NCBI GenBank assembly: GCA_013397845.1 | Contig: VZTG01001991.1 | Coordinates: 280,621-344,620 of the forward strand | Reading direction: 5' to 3' | Length of the DNA stretch: 64,000 bases | Source of the DNA: Melanocharis versteri | Taxonomy: Eukaryota; Chordata; Aves; Passeriformes; Melanocharitidae | Part shown: piece after piece, positions 1 to 11,321 of the stretch | Layout of the letters: each line of letters starts with the position of its first letter | Numbering within the stretch: position 1 is the first letter of the stretch | The notes under the pieces: generated by a model | The model's database searches: none | Told to the model about the DNA's origin: nothing | What the model saw: only the letters and a program-made list of their open reading frames with translations | Program-made: the position numbers and the translations under genes

Positions 1-1041
1 GTGTCTCTGTGCTCAGGTTTTGACACAGGTGAAATGGAAATCCCCAGGATTTGGTGTGTTTGAGGGGTCCCAATAGGAAGTGCTTTCCAGCAGATTTCTC
101 TGTGAGAAGAAAAATTTAACGGAAGAAAAGGAAAGATTAGGAACATTTATTTTGCCTTTCTCCCCATTCCCACATGGACACCTCTGTCTGGGTGTGCTGT
201 TTTGCAATCAAACAAACAAAGATTTAAGGAAAGGCTTTTTTCGTAAGGAAAACCCTCTTCCCTGGGTGGAAGAGAGCAAGAAAAAAGCAAAATTCCAGAA
301 AGCTGCAGAGCCAGCGACGCTGGGTGATTAATGAAGCCACCCATCAGTCTTGCCCCAACCACAGCATCACACAATGGACTTTCACTTTCTCCCAGGGGCC
401 TCCCAAACATCCTCATGCTGAGGGCCAGGCTGCTTCGAGCTGATGTTCCTGTACTCAGAAAGTGCCAGGGAAGGCACTTCTGGAGGATTTCTGCTCTTTC
501 CCTTTCCTGAATGATGGAAAGGAGCTTTGAAACATGGCAGTGTCTCTTACTCTGCAACATGTGAAACAACTCTTGACAGGATAAAGATGCGAAAATAATC
601 CTGTGACTCTTACAAGGACTAAGGGTGTAGTCTTAGATTTATCAAAATATAAATTACACTGGTGCCATTTATTGCTGTCCACTCCCTAGAAGAGTGTGAG
701 CAGTGAAATGAGAGCTGGCAGGTGTGAAAAGTGGCCAAAAATGATCTGATTTTGACTACAGCTCTATGTATCCTGCTGGTTGAAGTCGAATAAACCTCAC
801 AATAATGTGTTGAGTACCTTCACTCCCACTGGAAGTCAAAGGGGAGGTCCTGTAGCTAAGACTGGCTGAAAAAAGAAGCCTTGAAACATCTCACCGTGGC
901 CAAGTGGGAATGAAGGCTCCCAAAATGCCAGGTGTGGTCACAGGGGCTGAGTGAGAGCCCTTTGGGCCAGACTCGGGCCTCCCCCACAGGTCTGGAGGCT
1001 CAAAGCTGTCTGCAGTTTGAAATCTTAAAAAAAGGAAAGAG

Positions 1042-1545
1042 TAATAGAATAGTAGAATAATAGAATCATAGAATCCCAGAGCGGTTTGGGTTGGAAGGGG
1101 CATTACAACCATCCACCACCATGGGCAGGGACACCTCCCACTGTCCCAGGCTGCTCCCAGCCCCAGTGTCCAGCCTGGCCTTGGACACTGCCAGGGATCC
1201 AGGGGCAGCCACAGCTGCTCTGGGCACCCTGTGCCAGGGCCTGCCCACCCTCCCAGGGAACAATTCCTTCCCAATATCTAATCTAAATCTCCCCTCTTTC
1301 AGTTTGAACCCCTCGTCTCTCATCCCATCACTGCAGGTCCTGATGAAGGGTCTCTCCCTGGCTTCCTGGTGCTGGGAGGTGTCCACACGACCTTCTCTTC
1401 TCCAGGCTGGACATTCCCAGCTCTCCCAGCCTGTCTCCATAGGGGAGGTGCTCCCGTACCCTCACCAACTCCATGCCCTCCTCTGGACCTGCCCCAAGTC
1501 CACCAGAGAACTTGAAGAGTTTGGTGCCCAGACTACACTATGGGT
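1042..1545 (-). mobile_element. CR1 LINE fragment (~500 bp)
   Basis: Starts with the reversed CR1 3' tail repeats (tagaataatagaatcatagaat), then the consensus-like ggtttgggttggaagggg and ccatgggcagggacacc, reaching the ccctcctctggacctg region. The longest CR1 piece in the window. Confidence 0.9.
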
Positions 1546-2561
1546 ACTCAAAGGAGGTTTGCAGCAACTCCAGTAATTTAAGTGGCAGTTTGAGGGCAGG
1601 AACTTTTCTTTCCGGTGAGGTCCATCGGGCAGCTCACCCACAAACGCGGCCTTTGGGACCCTGGTGCCAACTCACAGCCCTGCTGAGGTGCAAAGCTTCC
1701 GTTAGAAATAAATGGGCGGATGGATTTTTTTCTACTTTAAGAGTGTTTGTTTTCTGTGCTTTAATTTTTTCCAGGAAGAGATAACTGAATCTCAGAACTG
1801 CTGCACTCCCAACTCTTAAATGCTGGCACTGCTTGTTAGCTGCTTGCTCAGTGGAGAATATTCTTCCTTATATAGGTCTTTCAGAAAGTAGGTCAGGGGA
1901 TTAACGTGAGTACCGGGTGCTAAAAATCCTCTTTGACAGCCTGCCTTCCTTTATAATTTTCTCACTCTGCCCACTGCAGATGCCAACACCTGCCAGCTCC
2001 TCTGCTGTTTTCTCCTGGGGTCAGCAGGGATGACCACAAGAGGTTTCTCCATTCGGATCCCACAAACACCCTCGGCCCGTTGGTTTTTCTGCTGTGTTTG
2101 ACCCCTGACATCACTGGGCTTTGAAGAAGGAGAGGTTGTTTTTCAAAGAAACATGGCAGTGCCACACCAGCCCAGGCGTTGGGGTGATTTGTCAGGGGAA
2201 AAATACCTGGGCAGAGATGGCCTGGACAGATCACTGAGGGTCCTCAGCCTTCCTTCTCCGGAGCTGCTGTTCCGAGAAAAGGGCAGCTGGGCCCAGGGCC
2301 AGGCAGGGTGTGAGGAGCCCTGCTGAACGGCCTCATCTTCTCCATGGCAGGTGCTTCTGGGAAGTTCTGCAGGGCAAAACCCAACAATCATCACCAAAGC
2401 CTTCTGTGAAATGTTTGCACCCCACACGACGTCCTCGCTTCGGTGGCTGCCGCTGGTGCTGCTCACGTTTGTGCTGATGGGGCACTTCTTGAGCTGCTTA
2501 CAGGAGACCAGAACAGCTCCCTGTGACATCCTTGCAGTCACACAACGGCCTGGGTGAGCAG

Positions 2562-2820
2562 GGACATTAAAGCTCATCCCGTTCCACCCCCTGCCATGGG
2601 CAGGGACACCTTCCACTGTCCCAGGCTGCTCCAAGCCCCGTCCAGCCTGGCCTTGGGCACTGCCAGGGATCCAGGGGCAGCCACAGCTTCTCTGGGCACC
2701 CTGTGCCAGGGCCTGCCCACCCTCACAGGGAAGGATTTCTTCCTAATACCCAACCTAAATTTCCCCTCTGCCAGCTTAAAGCCATTCCCCTTTGTCCTGT
2801 CTCGACATGCTCTTGTAAAT
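2562..2820 (-). mobile_element. CR1 LINE fragment
   Basis: GGGACATTAAAGCTCATCC followed by the conserved CCATGGGCAGGGACACC block and CTTGTAAATAGTCTC; the 3' tail repeats are missing. Confidence 0.85.
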
Positions 2821-3068
2821 AGTCTCTTTCCAATACATAAATAAATATAAATATATATACCCACACATATCCATGTAGTCAGGTCACCAATAAAAGATCT
2901 AAACCCCATCTTCAGAAACTTCATTTATTTGAAATAGAAATTATTTACGAGAAGAAACAAAACATTATTATCATCCATTCACTTCGTATACACTCTTAAC
3001 CTGATTCCGTGTCTGTGTGCACATCCACGCCTGTCTCAGGAGATATCTGAGGGGCCCCCAGCTCTGTG

Positions 3069-3147
3069 TGTCCCTGGGTGTCCCTGGCTGTCCCTGGGTG
3101 TCCCTGTCTGTCCCTGGCTGTCTGTCTGTCCCTGTCTGTCCCTGGGT
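3069..3147 (+). repeat. Minisatellite, 10-bp unit (TGTCCCTGGG/C)
   Basis: About eight imperfect tandem TGTCCCTGGG/TGTCCCTGTC units. Unstable low-complexity DNA just 5' of a CR1 fragment. Confidence 0.8.
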
Positions 3148-3229
3148 GCAGGCAGGGCTCCGAGTAGGGCCCAGGCTCTGCTCCAGGCCCAGCAATGGCC
3201 TCAGAGCCACGGGCAGGGACTGAGCCCAG

Positions 3230-3455
3230 CAATTCCCCTGCACAGGAGGCACAACTTCTGCCCTGGGCAGGGCCCAGCCCTGAGCAGAGACCAGAGAGGC
3301 TTTGGAGACTCCCTGACTGGAGATATTCCAGAACCATCTGTGCCCTGTGCTCTGGGATGGCCCTGCTGGAGCAGGGAGGTGGCACCAGGTGACCCCACTG
3401 TGGGCCCTTCCAACCTGACCCTTTCTGGGATTCCGTGGTTCTGTGATTCTGTGAA
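3230..3455 (+). mobile_element. CR1 LINE 3' fragment
   Basis: Plus-oriented CR1 end: GGAGATATTCCAGAACC, CCAGGTGACCCCACTG, CCCTTCCAACC, ending in tail repeats ATTCCGTGGTTCTGTGATTC. Confidence 0.75.
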
Positions 3456-5129
3456 CTAACACGAAGCAAGATTCTCAGTGAGGGTTTTCAAACCTCTGCA
3501 CAGCCACTTTATAAGCTGATCTTCGTGCAGAAATGCTGGGTGCAGAACAGCCCCCAGAAACCTGCTGTACCTGCAGTACCTGGACAGTCTGAGCACCTGG
3601 GAGGGAGGAAAGCCCTGGCAAAGGTCCTGGTGCTGCAGCTGGTCATGCAGCCTTGGACTGAAAAACAAAGCAGCTGAACTTTCTTTGCCCAGTGACAGAT
3701 GCAAAGCCCTGAACATTTTTTGCTGCAGGAACATTGAAGTCTCCCCATATGTTGTCCCTCTGCAGTTGGAATAGAAGTCCCTTTCCAGCCACTGCATCCT
3801 TGCTGCTGTTTCTTCTGCAGATCCATGGCCTGGCAAGGTGTGCACACAGGTGCCCCCTCTCATGGGAGCCGCTGCTGCCCAGACAGCTGAGCGTGCCCAC
3901 AGTTTGCTTTCCTGTTCCCTTGCTCTGTCCCAGCTGCAGACAGCCCAGCCCTGGCAGCTGCCTCTGCTTTCGCTGCCTTTGGGATGGAGCTGAGGGAAAA
4001 TCCTCATTTTAACTGCAGATGGAGATTTGCTCTTTTCGTGTCTCAGAGGTGCTGTGTGTCCCCAGCTTAGCTGCACTGCAGCATTCCCTGGGTCCCCTCA
4101 GAGGTACCCTGATCAGGTGCTGGTTATTCAGAGTTCAGCTCAGAGGAAGAAAACAGATTTTTCCAGCAGCTTGGGTGTCACAAAGCCTCTCAAATCAATG
4201 CTCTGTTGAGGTGGGAAGTTTGTTGAGAAATGCCAAACTGTAGCAAGGAAAGATGCTCTGAGGGCACAGATTGTTGAAAATTTTCCATGGGAGATGCAGA
4301 ACTTTCCAGGTAGGAGCACTAAAGCTGGGAGCACACGATTACTGTTCCTTTATTTCAATTTTCCTCACCACCTGCTCAGGCCTGGGGCACACAACACAAG
4401 CTCTGATCTGGGCTGAATCCCTCCCAGGACACAGACACTATTTGGTTCTCCCTTTCTTTTCCTCCCGTGTCCTTTGAAGCACAGACATCAGTGATTCTAC
4501 AGGAATCAGAGAACTCCTACTCATAATCACACCTTCACGAGAAAGATCATTGTGCTTTCATCACACGCTAAAACAGAGTGGAAGGGGGGTCCACCACAAT
4601 ATTTGGGAGTGCTGGGGATCCCTGAGTGCCTCGGTGTGGGGCTGAGGGCCACAGCAGCCCCAGGCAGTGCTGTCAGCTCTGAGATCAGCACCTGCTGCCA
4701 CCTGAAACCTCGGCGGTTTCCTGTCGCTTTCTAAGCTGCAGGAAACACTGACGTTTCTGCTGAGCTGGCAGCGCCGTGGGGCCTGAGTCCCAGTGGTGCT
4801 CCGAGCCTGGAAATCATGATATTTTTATAATTCTTATACATATTCATATTTATTTTTCTATTTATGTGTGACTGTTTGTGGGCAAACACGGATGTGGATC
4901 GTTTTTACATGTGTATACACACCTCTGCATCCATATATCCTTTAGAGTTATACACTAAAGAATTGCAGGATTACAAAGATATGAAAAATATAAAAGCTAA
5001 AGTCCTAAGGCATCATTCACATCCCCCCAGGTGAAGGCCAGCTGCCCCACTGGAGGCTGTCCCTGTCTGGAAGCTCACAGCAGTGTCCCCCTGCTCTTGG
5101 GGCATTATTTAAACCCCAGGAGGCAAAGG

Positions 5130-5440
5130 CTGGCAGGGGCCAGGTGTAACCCTGCCCCCGGAGACGCCTTTGCCCTGGCACAGCCACAGCCCCAGGGATG
5201 CCTTTTGGGGCTACCTAAAACCAGAGGCCAGACCGAGTTAAGGGAATAAAAAGCAGTTCTATTTATTGAAGGGCCTTCAGGTACATTTCAGGCAGACAAA
5301 GCCCCCAGGGGCTGCACCCAAAATGGATGACAGGTCACGGGTTTGCACACTTTTATAAGTTTGGTCCATTTGCATATTGGGGGTTAGTCTTCCAATTACA
5401 GCTCCAGGTAATGAAGTCATGTACCCCTGAAAACAAATAA
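5130..5440 (-). mobile_element. LTR remnant, minus orientation
   Basis: Reading the minus strand there is CTTATAAAAG (5350-5359), then AATAAA (TTTATT at 5262-5267) about 90 nt later, within a stretch (ATGGATGACAGGTCACGGG, TCCATTTGCATATTGGGGG) recalling avian ERVL-class LTRs. The ends and any target duplication were not resolved. It lies 3' of TNC. Confidence 0.45.
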
Positions 5441-8183
5441 AAATTATAATCTCAGGGGTCCAATCTAATTTTTACTATCTGTTTTCTATGGAAAAGTCAA
5501 ATGGTTCAAGATGTAAGGCAACTCAGAATATGATTTTCTTTTTCTTTTTGTTTCCATTTTCTCTCAGCCATTTACACTTCTTTGGTTGGTCACAATGGAG
5601 TTGAAACACTCAAAATTGTCATATAAAACCTTTTTCTAGAGAAGACCTGGTGGGTTTTTTTGCTGAGTACCTTCATTGCAAGCAGCATCCTATTTGCATG
5701 AAAGCCTAGAATATCTTGTTAATAAAAAAGTCCCAGCTTTTCCTGAAGCTGTGACTTTTGCAATTGGTGTGATGACAAAGTGGAAATTATCTCTCAGACT
5801 GAATCTGAATGCTTGTGCTCTCTAGTGACACAGCCAGGCATTTTTTCTTTCACTTGTACAAAACCCAGCCTTTTTCACATTATTTCTCCTCTCACTTTCA
5901 CAGAATCACAGAAACAGAAGGACAAGGCACGAAGTAAAGTAAAAGTAAAGAGGCAGAGGAAGGGCAGGGAGGAAATGAGCACTTTGAGTCCTGAAAGTAG
6001 TTTCAGTTTAAGCAGAGGACCAATCTCAAGGTTAGATGTTGTTTTTAACCCTCTCTGTGACTCTAAAACAGGGGGATGCCTCTGGCAGAGGGAGCCACAG
6101 AAGAGGGAGTGAAAGGGATTATCTGCACTGAAACCACTGTGTGTTGGTTTCCCCCCCCACTAATCTCTATCTGTGTTGGTCTCTTTCTCTCTTTCCTCTT
6201 TGCAGCACAGAATTTACAGTAAAAACACAGGAAGCTGAATGATTTCCTCTGAGGAAAGTACCTGACGGAGAGGTGAAGGAGCAGAGTCATCATCAGCCCC
6301 TTTGAGCCCATCCCTGCCCATGCACTGATGGTTTCAGGCAGGTGCTGCCTCGGAACGAGGCACCTTTGAGATGTTTTTTTGCAAGGTCAGGCAGGCTGGT
6401 GCGGGAGGATTTGGATTTTTCCCCGTGGCAATCCCAGAAAAGGGAGTCCTGAATTTGTGAGTAACAGCAGCAGTTGGTGATTTGTGAATAACAGCAGATA
6501 TTTGTTAGTGACGCTGCACCTTGTACACCAAAAACCTCTGAGCTCCAGTCACTCTGCCCACGGTGGCTGTGGAGGCCCCTCTCTGCATCCAGGGAATGTG
6601 AGGATGGCCCTGGCGAGGGACAAAGAGGCCACTTAGGGAGGGACAGGCACATTTTTAGTTGTCATTCCAAACCTGTCCCTTCCCCACAGGCTGCCGAGGA
6701 GCCAAGCTGGGAAAGCCAAACAGCAGCACTAAGGAATGAGACCTGGGCCCCCTCCATTGGAAAAGCTCAGCCCAGACTTTCGCAGTTTCAGAGGTCTTGA
6801 AAGGGGACTTTTGCCCTAAAAAAACCCGAACCCATATGCTCAGTGTCAGCTGAAAGGGCACAAGTGAGTAACCCTGCAGATACCATCTCACAGAGACCGT
6901 GAGCTCCCCACACTTCACAAGTGACTAAAGCTGAAGTGGATTTTTCAGCTGAGTGGGCCTAAATGTGGGAGTGGAAGGGATACAGAGATGGTCTAGCTGG
7001 GTACAGCACCAGCCTCTTTATTTTGCAATAACTTCCCCTGTCCAACAACTCCTACCCGCTCCAGGAAAGCTTCCTTTAGCTTACAGAGCTGTTGAAATGC
7101 CTGTGTGTGGTTACATTTTCCTGCTCTGGCCTCCACTCGGGATCTCATTTCCACTGCAAAATGCAACAGGCCTGATTCATTCTGCAGCAGGGACATGATT
7201 GATGCAAGCCCGGATGGAGACTCATTCTCAGCTCTGTGGAAATTCCTCGCCAGGGCTGCAAGTCAAGTGAAAACCTCACTGTACAATCATCAGGTTGTGT
7301 TTCTACTCCTGAGCCTTTTGGGATGGAGCCAGGAACAGCTTGTGAGCAGGCGAGGGTGACCCAGAAAGCCAGAGCGGTTCTTACATCACCTTTTATTCTG
7401 GTTTTGTCTTTTGTTTTTTCTTTTACTTTTTTTTTTTTTTTCTGAGAATTGTCTTTCCCTCTCACCTACACCAACTCCTTCACCTCTAGATTGAAGGCCT
7501 GATTAAGATGTGTGTTTTCACAAGGCCCTCCAAGAATAAAGATCATCCGTGCAGTTCTGGCTGAGCGTTGCTCGCAGTCTCCTGCTGACAAACCACACCT
7601 TGTTTATCAGGACCAACATGTGCTGTACACACACAGAGCTGCTGGAGCTCTGCAGGCTGAGATTTCTGTACCTGCTGGGGAAATCACTGAGGGAAAGGTG
7701 GAGGAACAAAGGCTGGAGCAGACGTTTTTCAAAGAAAATGCTAAGGCAGTGCTGAACAAGGGCTCCAAAGCCACTGGGGGGTTCATGTCTTCTTCTTTAT
7801 TTTCATTTTACATTTGTTTTCCACTTCCCATTAAATAAATTTTATCATTTTGTCAAATCCCTGTATTTGTAACACTCTGTGTGAAGAATTCCACTGTGCC
7901 TTGAGCTCGTGATGGAGTGCAGAGAACCAGCAGCAACCAGCCAAGCAGCATCTCAACAATCCCAGCTGTTCCAGGGCCCTGGGTCATCTTGTCCTCACCC
8001 CTGGAAGTCAGAAATAAGGAGTGGCAAGGTACCTGTGAGGCTGATGCCATCTCCTTGCCAGTTGCTGGGATCAAGCTGCTGACTATTGATGACACAGCAC
8101 TGCCCTAAACATTTCTATCCTGCTTTCCTTTCTAATCAAGGTCTGGTCGAGAATGTTCAGTGGGTTAGGCACAAAGAGTGCTG

Positions 8184-8250
8184 AGAAGAAGGAGATGAAG
8201 AAGGAGATGAAGAAGGAGAAAAAGAAGAAGAAAGAACAAAGAAGAAAGGT
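8184..8250 (+). repeat. GAA-rich purine tract
   Basis: Imperfect (GGAGATGAA)/(GAA)n purine-only stretch. Simple repeat; no coding evidence. Confidence 0.8.
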
Positions 8251-10476
8251 ACTGCCCCTTCAGAGTTTAACACCCCTCAGGATTAACGTGGCAGCTGCAA
8301 GAAGGTTTTTCAAGGCTGCAGTTTTGGATTCAGATAGTGAAGTCTGAGACCAAATGGGTAGCAGGGGCAGCCACTGGCTCACTGTGTACTCAATTTCTTG
8401 TTTTTCGTGCTCTCTAACCCTCAATTATGCTCAACTGCTCTTAAAGCAGACCAAGCCAAGCTTGTCATGTTGAATGAAGGGACATCCTCGTGCAGGAAGG
8501 ATGGGAAAGTTGTGCTTTCTGTCACAAATCCCTGGGCTGCTCATTCACTGCTGCAGGCTCAGGTGAGAATCCCTGTTTTTCTGGTGGCATTTAGCCCAGC
8601 AATGGTGAGATCAGTTCCCGTGGCTGGAATTGCAGGGGAGGAGCTGAGGCAGCTGCACCCAGAGGTGATGTAGCAGGTGTGGGCGCTCCAGCTGAGCTGA
8701 CACCGAGATATTACTGTGGCAGAGGGAGGAATTTAAGGTATCTGTGATCTCCCACATCACCCTGGAGTGCTCCAATCACTGCACACTCATGCCTGGAGTC
8801 AGAAACAGCCACATCACTTAGCAGCCCAAGTCTCACAAAATGCCAGGGGATTCAATAACTTAAAAACTGCCATCAGCTTCAGCCTCACTCCCCCACATTA
8901 TCCATCCAGCTGACTTTTGCCCACCTGGCTTGGAGCTTTCACCTCTCCCAAACTTAACTAAGAAATCCAAGCCTGAGGTCCTGCTCGGACTGTAGTTAAG
9001 GGTAGAACAGTGACATTGGAAAAGGAGTTTTCCATCCACTTGTCTCAAAAATACCTTACGGATACAGTCCTAGCCCCATAAACCCCTCTCATGCCCCCAG
9101 ATAACGCCTTCAGTGCCTTTGGGACCTTAAATCTGGCTGAGGAAATATTTTTAAAGCCCTTCCTCTCCTGCCCCCTTGAGGCTCCCAAACTGCTTCATCA
9201 CGCTAAGGAGTAACACCAGCACCGAGGTTTGGCAGGTTCATGAACGGATTTCGGATCTGAGCATGTTTTTAAACTCTTCTCACAAGTTACAAACAGGAAA
9301 AGGAGGAAAAGCCAGTGAATTTCCCTTCCAGGAGCCCGTGGTGGAGCTGCTGGTCCCCAATCAAGCTTGTGTCAGCTCTGAAGGGTGTTTTGGCAGGTCT
9401 GACTCCAGGGATTTGCCAGCTTGCCTCTCCCAGTGGGGATCATGGAGAATACCAAGCAGGGCATCTGTCAGTGAGTAATTACAGGAAATATCATCTTCCT
9501 TCTGTGCAGGGGGTTTGAGCCTTGGCTGGGGCGAGGCACAGACCTGAGCCTGTCTCCAGTAGCTCTTTGGAGCTGCCAAGGTAAATGACACCAGGGGCAG
9601 AGCCAGGCAGCTCTGGGATGTTACTAGAAACGAGGAAATCATTCCATAAATGTCACTTCTTCCCCTGACTGTCTGCAAACAGGCTGCAAGAGCGTTCCAG
9701 CACCCAGAAACACGGAGCCAGTGCCATTTCCTAATAGCCTGGAAAGCATCTGGAGAGCGGAGCCTGTTTCTTCATTTCTGGATTTGTTCTCTTTTATGCT
9801 GCCCATCATTTACTGTGATAAACACCAAGGAAGGGCGATTAATTAGAGAGTTAATTTAATATGGTGCTGCCAGTGTTCTGGAGGGTCAAAGATTTGTGTT
9901 CCCTGTGTCACACAATGTTCAGGAGTGTAACTTCAGCCAGGAGGGAGGCAAGAAACATCTGCAAAATGTTTGCTAAATGCAACCTTGAAGTAGGGCAGAG
10001 AGACTGGATTAAAACAAGAGGTCTTTTATTGTCTTGAACTGCAGAGTGTGATACAGAGGAACTACATGGATTTTCATTCATATTAAAAAAAAAAAAAGAG
10101 AGCCCTTTATTTACACAAGTGAATCAAAGCTGCCCATGGTACCTAGCAACAACTCCGGGTTCTCTTTGTTTTGCTTTGTTAGTTATTCCCACCTAGATGG
10201 AGCAAGCATTGGTCAGTAACACTTAGAAAAACATGGAAGGAGCTTTTGGGCAGGAAAAAAAAAAGAATTATGTTCTAAAAGAACCCAAATCCTCACGGGC
10301 ATTTCACTGTAACAAACCCACCAGAATAATTACAACCAGTCGCTGACAAAAGGAACAGTTTTCAGTAGGGGCTCAGCAGCCTAATTATTCTCAGCCTGTC
10401 TTTATCTCTCCATCTAAGTAAATATATCCTGGACATGCACAAACTCCACATGGATGAAAGAAAAAAAAGGTAGAAA

Positions 10477-10504
10477 TTTATTTAAAAGTAATTGTGCTTT
10501 TATT
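10477..10504 (-). terminator. TNC: TNC poly(A) signals (two AATAAA, minus strand)
   Basis: TTTATT on the plus strand at 10499-10504 and 10477-10482 reads AATAAA on the TNC strand, within ATAAATAAAAGCAC and TAAATAAATTTC. The distance of about 710 nt from the stop suits a tenascin-C 3' UTR. Further AATAAA motifs at 10106-10111 and 10025-10030 could serve longer transcripts. Confidence 0.65.
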
Positions 10505-11321
10505 TATAAAAAAAAAAATTTACAATCAGACACTGTCCTGCTGTGTTTCCAAAAGCATGGTTCTCTTAAAAATGACAAAACATAGCTTATTATTATTATC
10601 ATTATTATTATTATTACTTTGTCTTTATATTAATAATATTAATCTTATGCTTAAGTTTAAAAACATACCGCTTTCCCTTCCCATTCCGTCCTTCTCTGGT
10701 ACTTGATATATAGAAAAAAAAGGCATTCAAGCCACCAATTATTTTCACTTATAACTAATAATAATAATAATAATGATAATTAATCTTACACATTTCTGTG
10801 TGTAAAATATGGCTGGTTCTAAAACAAACTACCAATGTACAAAGCTGTTCTCCCTCCCCTCCCCTGGGCCACCCAAGAGATCGTCAGACGTTGGAAGAAC
10901 TTTATCCCAGACGCTTTCTGGCAAAAAATAAAAAAATAAAAAAAACCAATAAAACAACACAGGACCCTTGAGATCGTTGTCTTTGGTGTGGAGGACGTTC
11001 CTGGTGGGCAGCTGGAGCTGCTCTGCTGGAAACTCTGGGATGCTTTAAGGCTTTTTTGTTGGGAATGCTGCAAAGCCTCTGTCGGGCCACGGGTCACCGA
11101 TGCTTTGGTTCCAGTCCCGGCTCCTCACGCCCCCAGGCCAGCGATGCCAGAGGGTCTCCCCACACCCGTCTCCATCCCCTCCCCAGCCCCTGCCCGCAGC
11201 CCCCCGGGCTCTACGCTCGCTTCCGCCGCCCTTCCAGGTTCCGGAAGCTGGAGGGTCTCAGCTTCATCTCTGCGAACTGGATGGAATACTCGTGGCCCTT
11301 CCAGTGGAACCAGTTGACGCC
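10480..11321 (-). CDS. TNC: TNC exon 27: last coding part and 3' UTR
   Basis: Acceptor cacag before 11321. It codes GVNWFHWKGHEYSIQF to EGRRKRA (residues 2015-2050) and stops at TAG 11211-11213. The 3' UTR is about 730 nt if the poly(A) signal at 10499-10504 is used; a second AATAAA lies at 10477-10482. It begins G-rich and becomes very A/T-rich, with two ATT/AAT arrays that can pair. The 3' end is placed from signals only and is approximate. Confidence 0.9.
10595..10780 (-). other. Inverted ATT arrays in TNC 3' UTR (potential hairpin)
   Basis: Plus-strand TTA/ATT repeats at 10587-10616 and AAT repeats at 10756-10780 are reverse complements over 22 bp (10595-10616 with 10759-10780), including a matched single interruption (C at 10600, G at 10775). 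The loop would be 142 nt. In the transcript this is a long A:U stem. It is seen in sequence only; folding is inferred. Confidence 0.6.
11176..11195 (-). other. Putative RNA G-quadruplex after the TNC stop codon
   Basis: On the TNC strand four G-runs of 3-4 with loops of 1-2 nt begin 15 nt after the stop codon, and more G-runs flank them. This meets the standard G3N1-7 quadruplex rule. No function is shown. Confidence 0.5.

Larger units (their letters stand above)
1..10476. other. Intergenic DNA 3' of TNC
   Basis: No coding exon was recognised on either strand. It contains the CR1 pieces, minisatellite, GAA tract and LTR remnant listed separately, A/T-rich stretches (4800-5000) and otherwise unremarkable DNA. 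In mammals the next gene on this side is a TNF-superfamily ligand (TNFSF8); no exon of it is visible here. Confidence 0.7.

Noticed and set aside
1066..1576. Overlapping frames on both strands rich in Pro, Gly, Leu
   Set aside because: They translate a CR1 3' fragment; the same peptides recur at 2.6, 12.7 and 49.5 kb wherever CR1 lies.
7853..8095. Minus-strand frame with a hydrophobic, signal-peptide-like stretch
   Set aside because: 80 residues with no family resemblance, no splice context and no neighbours; expected by chance.
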